In this document: positions 1-9,000 of the stretch, piece after piece
How positions within the stretch are numbered: position 1 is the stretch's first letter
Layout: each line of letters begins with the position of its first letter
Origin: Legionellaceae bacterium
GTDB taxonomy: Bacteria > Pseudomonadota > Gammaproteobacteria > Legionellales > Legionellaceae
Direction: 5' to 3'
NCBI GenBank assembly: GCA_018061965.1
Contig: JAGOTG010000002.1
Location: 62,001-126,000, forward strand
DNA length: 64,000 bases
Made by a program: the position numbers and the translations under genes
The notes under the pieces: generated by a model
Databases searched by the model: none
Seen by the model: only the letters and a program-made list of their open reading frames with translations
What the model was told of the DNA's origin: nothing

Positions 1-3000
1 CCACCTTTGAATACTCGCCAGCTTGACGATATTCCGCACCCCAATGGCACGCTATTTTCCAGCCCTCAACTGACACTGCACTAGTTTGTATCGGTTCTTT
101 ATGAAACATTTTTGCACGTAATTCCGCGAGCAGATCAGTCGCTTTTGCTAATACGTCTTCATAAACATCTCGTGCTTGTAACACTTGAACGGGAGGGACG
201 CTCAATCCCTGAACCAAAGTAACCATTGCATCCCAGCCACAATGGTTGTTTAAACGCAAACAACGTGGATTAGCTAGTATGCGATACAATACATTAGCCA
301 CATAGGGAGTGGGCGTATCTACCTCAGACAATGGGACATGGCGTGCAATACGCAAACTTGCCTGACAAAAATGCCGTAACCGTGTACGATACTCTAAGAC
401 AATCGGCGACGCCTCTTCATCTTGACAGGCAATACGAATCAAATTAGGTAAATACCGCAGTAACTCTTCCCCTGTTGTCATAGAAGATAATGCCCCAATG
501 GCTTCTTCATCTGAATATATTGGAGGAGACAGCAAGTCTTTTTGTTTTAAATACGCGCACTGAGGGTTGGCTTGAAGCGTTTTATCATTAAAATCAGTTG
601 GCAAACTCAGATCGACCGCAACATAGTCCAGACGAGTGATTTGTTTGCTGACCGTAACTTGCGTTTGTAGTTCCTGTTGAATGCTGTGCAACCGTCTTTC
701 TTCACTATGGGTCCATTTATCTCCCATACTCTGCTTCAATGCCAACAAATTATGTTCTAATTTCAATAACAATTTTAAGTTCAGCTGCAAACGTGCCACG
801 CCTAAAGGCCCTCGTGCTGGGCTCCCCTCTACGTCAATATAAGTGAGCAAGCTATCGCACTCATGATTGTCTAATTCAAATACGCTCGGTAAGTAGCGTT
901 GCACTTTCAAAAACTGAGTATGAAGCATAGCAATGATATGCGGTAAATGCGTATAAAATTTACGGATCGACTTTGTCTGAAATGCAGCATACTCTCCATT
1001 CGCTGAACTGAGATCCCCGTCAAATTTATCAGAAATATTCGGTATATTGCCTTGTAAAATACAACGACTTAGCAAAGCTAATGCTTTCAATTTACATGCA
1101 ATATAGCGTGGCGCTCTCAGGGCTTCATGTCTAATTCTCTCTTCTGTATAGTCAGTCGGCACATCGATTGCCGGCAATTTATTCGTAATCCATTCCAGAT
1201 ACTTCAACTCATTAAAAGAACCACTGATGCCACCCTTCCTATTCACTTCAGTTAATACCCGCCAGGCTTGCTGTAAATCATGCGTAGCCAGATATAAATA
1301 ACATAAATATAACGCATCTTCTGCTGTATCGGCTTGTGGCTTACCATCAACTATACGAAAGCGTACGTATTGTTCCGAGTTCGCAAAACGCCACATCGGC
1401 TGATCTTTTTTAGCGATGCGTTGTTCGTCCCAAAGATGCGTCATATGCGCCGCTGGGATATGCAACGTAAGATCATGCACCAAAGGATAATATTGGCCGA
1501 TCGTTTGCACTTCATGCGTTAACACATAAAAAGGCTGAACCGGGACAATACATTCAACCGGTATACAGCTTTTTTCAAACGTCAAACACGCCACATTCGA
1601 TGCAAAAGGAGAGGCTGATTTTTTACTCAGCACGGTCTGACTATCAGGATGGATAATAGTCTTATTTTCAGCGTCATAGATCAAATCCATTCCGTAGCGC
1701 GGAAAATGAATGGCATTCTCACCTGCGTAAGCATAATGCACGATAAATTGAGCTTCTTCATATTGCAGCAAAGCATCCCTATGTTCAGAAGGCAAATCTA
1801 CTAAATCTGCAGTCTGCTGCGCGCTTTTGATAAAACGCAATCCCTGACCTTGTTGCCATTCATAACAAATTTGATTGTTCTGAACAAATATAAGCTGATT
1901 TTTGTCTTCAGTATGTACCCATGCTTCAGTTTGGTCATCCGTCAGCCAAGCAGGCAAATGATGTTTGATACAGGGATAACCGAGGTCTTCTTTATCTAAT
2001 CCATAGCGATGCGCTTGTTGCACAGATAAAGGACCTAATTCATACCAATCTTCTGAATGTGCTTTCCGCCATTTTTTTTGAAATACCCAGCGTTCATTCA
2101 CTTTCAATGCGCGCAAACATGGGTTTGGCGCACCAAATTCTAAAATTTTCTCATCGCGAGAAATGGCACATAATGTGTCATTGCGCAATCCCAACCGTCT
2201 TAAAATCGGTAAATTTTTCCAATATACGGGGATAGGACTGAGTGCAAAATCTTTATAATATAGTTTGCCTGAAACGAAATCGGTCGAATCACTCGCATCC
2301 GAGAGCCATGGATATTTTGCAAAAACCATTGAAATCATTTGTTCCGGCATAGCCTTAGCAGCAATCAGCCATTCTTTATACTCATATTGAGCGCGCCGTA
2401 ACTCATCTTCGCAAGCTGTATCTCGCTCAATTTGCTGATTACCCATAGCTTGAATATACACATACGATTCATACGCATTCGCAAATAATTTGGAATCATT
2501 TAAAGACACAATGGTTAAAAACTTATATTGATGTAACGTGCTTAAAATTTCACGATTAGTTTGCTTGTCTATGAAATCATCCAAATAGCGTAAATTCCGT
2601 CGCAAACGAGCGGTATAACCAAAATAACGGTCGAAATAAAATTGCAATCGTAAGAAAAACAAGGAAGAATGGCTGATTTTTCCATACAAGTCTCGACACT
2701 CGTTCAAACCAAGTTGAATAAATTCATCCCATTTTTTTAACAACAGGGGATCATCTTGGTATGGGATTAATAAACCAGGCTGAAAAATATTGGCTTCAAC
2801 ATATGACTGCGTCGTACTCGAAGACAAATGACACGTCTCACCTAAAAAATAATCCAGTGTTAAAACAATTTGATGTTCCGGCATCAAACGTAAATGCGCC
2901 AATTCTCGAATAAATAAATCTAGCTTAGTCATGCGTCGCATACTTTGATTACAGGCCAGTTGGATATCATTTTCGGTTGGTTTGCGCTGGTTTTTAGATG

Positions 3001-6000
3001 CCCAAATCGTTCCTTGCGGCGCATCTGCTAGCAAAGCATCTTTTTCAGGTGAGTCTTGCATGGGATATTTATGCTGACTCAGGGCCGTTTTGTTCACACA
3101 AAATTCTCGCTGGCTGGGGCAAGCTTGAGTAAGCTGTGTCGCCATTCTGAGACGACTTTTATGATGCTGCAGTCTCGGCTTGACTAATCCAGGCAAAGTT
3201 TGATTAAGCAAAAGACAAAAGCTACGTACAATGAAATTTTCCACCCTCATCTGGGTTTGAATACTATCGATCAGGGGTTTCAATAAAACCGCATCTAATT
3301 TTGTGTACTTTTTTAAATTGCCATCCTCATCTAAGTCTTCCAATAATACATAGAGAGCTTGTAAATGTTGCTCGCGCACAGCAAGATGGATAAGTTGATT
3401 ATTGGAAGCATATTTATCTGAATAATGTTTTTCCAAAGCAGCCTTACAACGCACATCAGACCGACCCAAAATTTGGGCGTATTTATTCAAAAAATAACTA
3501 TCATAATCAACTGCCCGATAGGAATACTGCCGCATTATCTGTAATAGCTTTTTATCCAAATTTAAATCACAGGTTGCCAAGTGAACGCTATGTTCATACC
3601 CCTTAACAAAAGCGCCCAGCTCCTTCTGAAAACAGTCTGAAAAATCTGGCCTAATCTGTGCACACGCATGTAACAAAGAAAATTGGACCAAAAACAGACG
3701 GGGTAACTGACTGTCTCCATAACATCGCTTATAATATTTTTGATACTGAGACTGCAAAATTTCCAGTTTACCAAAAGGATCAACTGCTCCAAATAAAGAC
3801 ATTGATGACAATGGTATCCCTGCCTTTGAAGTGACCTCTAATGCTAATATCTCTCTCTCAACTTTCATCAATTCGCCCAATGGATCTGCTTGGATAGGAA
3901 CAAGAGATTGCCGCGTTGCAACATCAGGAACCCAATCAATACTATACTGAGAACCGACCCAAACCGACGCCTGCTTCTTTGATGAGACCAACCATCGTTC
4001 TTGGATAATCTCTTCTTTATAAGTTCGTAAATCTCGGGCAGCACTCAATGGGTCCATAAATGGTTGTAAATCTGCACTATGGTGATCTTGAATACTCCGC
4101 AATATCTTCAAATTGTTTTCAATAGCCAATACAATCAATTGATTGATGTGAGCATGTCTGGGCGCAGGATAGGTGCTGATAAACTTGTTTAATACATACA
4201 GTTTCAAATCCAACATTAAACAACGGTAAAACACAGGATCATTCAAAAAACAATTGAGCAACTGCTGCACAGAAAGAGTGCAGGCACCGGCCATCACCCC
4301 TTGGGTAGCCACTTCGCTTTGGAGTAGGTTTTTTGCGAGTACCTGCTGGGCATTCATATACTCTAAACTTTTTTCTATATTTCGATATAATTTGGTAGCA
4401 TCGATAATGTCATCTTCATGACTGCGCGCTGGATGATCGAGTAAATTAGGCAGTAAAATCCGTTGTAACAAATAGGATAATTCCTTCTCATCTACAGGCT
4501 CAGGCATATCGTAAATTTTGACCGGATAATAGCGTTCGCTGTGTTCACTGGAAACTTTCTCATGCTCTGCAAGGCCTGCACCTGCATTATAAATATAAAA
4601 ACGTAGTCCATGTTCTGTCCGTTCAAAGCGATAAATCATCGAATGCGATGAACCTGGTGGCTGATTGATCCAGCCCCCAGAAAAGAAATACTCTTGACCC
4701 ACTTGCCCCATTTGAATTTGTTGCGCTGTTTCCTTGCAATATGTCTGCAAGCTTTGACAACTTCGGGTATTCCTAGCATTCAAATTTGTCATGATCCGGC
4801 ATTGCATGAGCAAAGCATCGACTGCGCGTACAAAAGCCAGAATCCTCGGATCCTGTAAAGAGCGATCCGTCATATACTGTCCGAAGCAACCCAAAATATG
4901 CTCTACATTTTCACCTTGCAAACCAGCCAAGCCAGGCATTTCCATGTCTAATTCAAGATGGGCAAATACCGTCTCAGTAATAACGGTCTTCGGAGTTTGA
5001 ATGTAACGAAAAACCGTGCGTAATAGTTCCGTGGCATTATCTTTCAGGCGAATATGCAGGGATTGCAAATTACTGTATTGCTGTTTTAATTGCCGATAAA
5101 CCGAATCATGAAAATAATACTCAGAGTCTTTACCCTGATAAACCAACGTATCCCAACCTTTTTTATGGAGAGATTGCAGCAACAATCCATCGGATACCGT
5201 CAAAGGTTGCAATGTCTCACGTAAACGCCAAAAAACTTCCGGCAATACAATTGAAACCTGCATATTAGAGTAAACCGTCTGATGTCGATGCTTTGCATCT
5301 TTATAGATATCCCGAAAACCCAAAGAAGGCTCGCGGAGTGAACGCATAACAGCGGGGTAAACTGCAGCAATAGAAAAGTTGTGCTTGATTAAAATTTGAA
5401 ACATTTGCGCCAGCGTATAAGCAGGGAATTGGACATAAATCATACGGCGTTGTAATGCCACACTAGCAATATTACGCCCTCCCATATCAGCAGGATTTTG
5501 CGTGGCCAATAAGACAAAGCCGGCTACTTTTGCTGCATTTCCCTCCAAATCCACACCAGATAATACGGCATTTAATACCTCTTCAATCATATCTGACACA
5601 TTGAATTCATCCATAATGACTATTTTTCCATCATGAAAAGCGCGCAATAGATATTCTTGTTTACGATTAGGCAACCATTTTGCCGGAATATAATAAAAAT
5701 CCGACCCTTCTTTCAACCCTTTACCGAGCAGATACAATCTCAAAAATAAACTTTTACCGGTGCCAGGCTCTCCCTCCAACAGAAAACCGGACAAACCACC
5801 CTTCTGGCTCTGTTTATAATCTCTAACAGACATAAAGTCATCTAGCGCTGCATACGCAGGATAATGACAGGGGATAATTTCAAAGCTTTCCTGCTCTTCT
5901 TGTAATCGCTCAGGGTATACTCGGTATGGTTTTGGAACATGATGCCATTTTTGAATGAATGCTTTATGAAAAAAACCTTTTTTCGACTCGGGGAGCGCTT

Positions 6001-9000
6001 GAGATGCAAGATGATACGCCTGATACAAAGCACAAGCCTGATCATCGTCGGGGTAAAGATGCTTAGTGGCTTTAAATAAATATGCCATCATTTGCAATTC
6101 ACGTACTGAAAATGCTTTGTCATCAAGCGTCTTCACCCTTTGGTATACGTTCAAAAATAAACGCCCCAGCATCGCTTCATGACCGTCGCAATCGCCCAAA
6201 ATCGGCAACAACATTTCATGGTATAGCGATGCATTAGGAAAACTTGAAAAAACCACTACATTGGCATAAGTATGGAATAATTCTGGAGTTTGGCGCTCCT
6301 TGGAATAATTAGAAGGATTCATCGCCACCACGATACGGTGGTTTTCAGTTAAAAGATAATATTTACCTTTATAGAGAAAAGAAGGCGGATCCCACATGAC
6401 GCTTTCAAACTGTTCCCATTTGAATTGCTTTAAATTGGCTTCATCCAAAAACAAAATCCCGCCTTGCTGAATCCATTTTTCAATATCATCAAAAATGACC
6501 CGAGGAAAAGCTTGCATAAAATGACTTTTGCCTACGCCCGTCTCGCCCAATAGACACACCAACCGACTGGTCCGTAAAGCATCGGTCATATCCTGATATC
6601 GGGTATGATTAAATTCTGTGACACGGGATAAACTAAAATCTTCAGACGTATCAAAACGCTCTAGAGGTAACGAATTAGGGATCGGATGTTGTCGCACTGG
6701 ACGCCCAGCCAACAAAGCCTTATCTACTTTGGGACTCAGAAAATCCAGAGTACCAACTGGCCGCTCAAACTGCCCGTTATGCAAATATCCTCTGCCATTT
6801 ACCACGTCCCACAACAGATCTTTCAGCTTTAATGAACAGTCGCCTACTAATAAAACACGCCCTGGTTCCTCAAGTAAAAATTTCCAAATGTCACATATTT
6901 CTTCGCGCAACATCCCTTGATCATCTCGAAATCTACGATAAAATAAATCTTGAGCGCTTAAACCATCCACGGAGATCAGTCGGTCATACCTTGTTGTCGA
7001 CATCACATAATTGAGTTCCAGCTGTTTTGAGTTCTGAGTGGGACTTAGAGAAAATAGGCGCTGTTCAACTAATTCTGGCGGTAGATGTACTGTTTTATCG
7101 AGCATACACATCAACTGACAACCAAAATGTTGCGCTTGCTTGAATAGCCTAGACCAAATTTCAGGCCCTAAATCACGTGTGACATAGACTTTTAATTCAC
7201 GTCCTGCAAACGCTTCCAGCACCCCTGGCAACCCAATAATACCCTGCTCTGTAAATTGATATTGCACAAAAAAATCATTAGCAGTCGTTGGATTAAGTAT
7301 TCTGTCGTAATCCATTGAACATTGTTGGGTAAATTGCGGCACCAAAGGTTCCAAGGCAAAGGTATACCCTTCTACATAATCGATATGTAACGTGCTAGGA
7401 AGCGACATTTCGCGCCCATAATAGCGAATGTGATGACTTTGCAACAAAGTGTAAATCGCCTGCCGAAATCCAGGTAATTGAAGCGGGGCATTTCTGAGAA
7501 TGATTTTTAACGACCCGACAAAAGGTTGGTTTAATAAATCACTAGGCTCAAAACATATCCCTCCAACAGATGGATTAAATCGTCCATATAAATATTTTTT
7601 CCAATGCACACTGTGATAAAAATCAATTTCAACGATGTTATCAAATTCTGCAGCAACCAAGTCGCCCCCAAAATCTAAGAGCGGAGGAATCTGCAAGCAA
7701 CTAGGTAATTCAATAGGTTTTTCATCATGTCTGGATATAAAGTCATTACCTTTATAAGCACTTGGATCGCCCTTATTTTGTAAACTTAAGACCAGCGCTT
7801 TGTTTGAAATAGGGATATTGTCATTGGAGCGTTGATTGATTGCATCTAATAACGGATTCGCCTGGACCATTTCTTTAAAGGTAAAACCACCCCAATTGAC
7901 TGCAATAATCAAATGGGGATGACTCTGTAACACATTATAAAAATCCCCAGCCGGCCCAGGGATTTCTTCACAACGGTTATCAGCATGAATCCTCAAGCTT
8001 GCGACAGCACATTGTAAATCACGCATATTGTTTACAAGCCATACGCCACGCGCTTTGGCTTCAGGCGTTGCCAATATATGATCTAGGTATAAATCCAAAT
8101 GATTTTGCGTTGAAAATTGCAATAATATATTTTCGCCTTCACGCGTCAATACATCATCATCAAATGCTGCCAAATTGAGATCTGAATCGAGTTGGATGGT
8201 AGCAGGCACCATTTGTTTTGACTTTTTAGGCAAATCAGACGCTGATTCGATACTACATTGACTAAGCAATGCCAAATGAGGATCCTGGGCAGAAATGGTC
8301 ATTTCTGCATCTAGCAAAGAGGTCATTGCGAACAAGAACTGATGATCGCCATCAATTTCCTGAGTATTCGCGCGAAGTTTAGATGCGACACAAGCAATGC
8401 TGTGCGGCAATGCTGGAGCTAATAAAATAGAAGCCGGATAAGATTGATTAGCCAGAATAGCTGCATTTTTAGGCAGCAATATGACATCAAGCCCTACACT
8501 CTCACAGATTGCTTGGCGTGTGATAACCGTCAGCGTACCAGGTAAAATATCGAGAATAGCTTGTTGTAAAACTGATTCATCACCACGCCGAAAATATTGT
8601 GCTTCCCCTGTCACATCTTGAACATCAAACAAATACCAAATTCCCTCACGATAGAAAATTGTCACAGCCTGTGTATCATTCACTAAAATCAGCGGTTGTT
8701 CAGGATATTGAGCCAATAAAGCGTCTAAGTCCGAACCCAACATCCTTCGTTGATTGCGATAAGGATCAGCAGCATGCTGAGCAAACTGCGTGGAATAGGT
8801 ATAAAACCATAATGTGTGCAACAAGCGGCTTAAATGCGAATCAGGTGTTGGACACTGTTGGAAGTCTTTCCAGTATCGCAACGCTGTAATCGCATCTTTC
8901 CAACCAAAAATAAGTTGTTGGGGATCCGTGATCGTCGTATCCTGCCAATAATCCGCAAAACAGTGGGCAATCGCCTGCTCTATCCCCGTTTCCAGGGAAT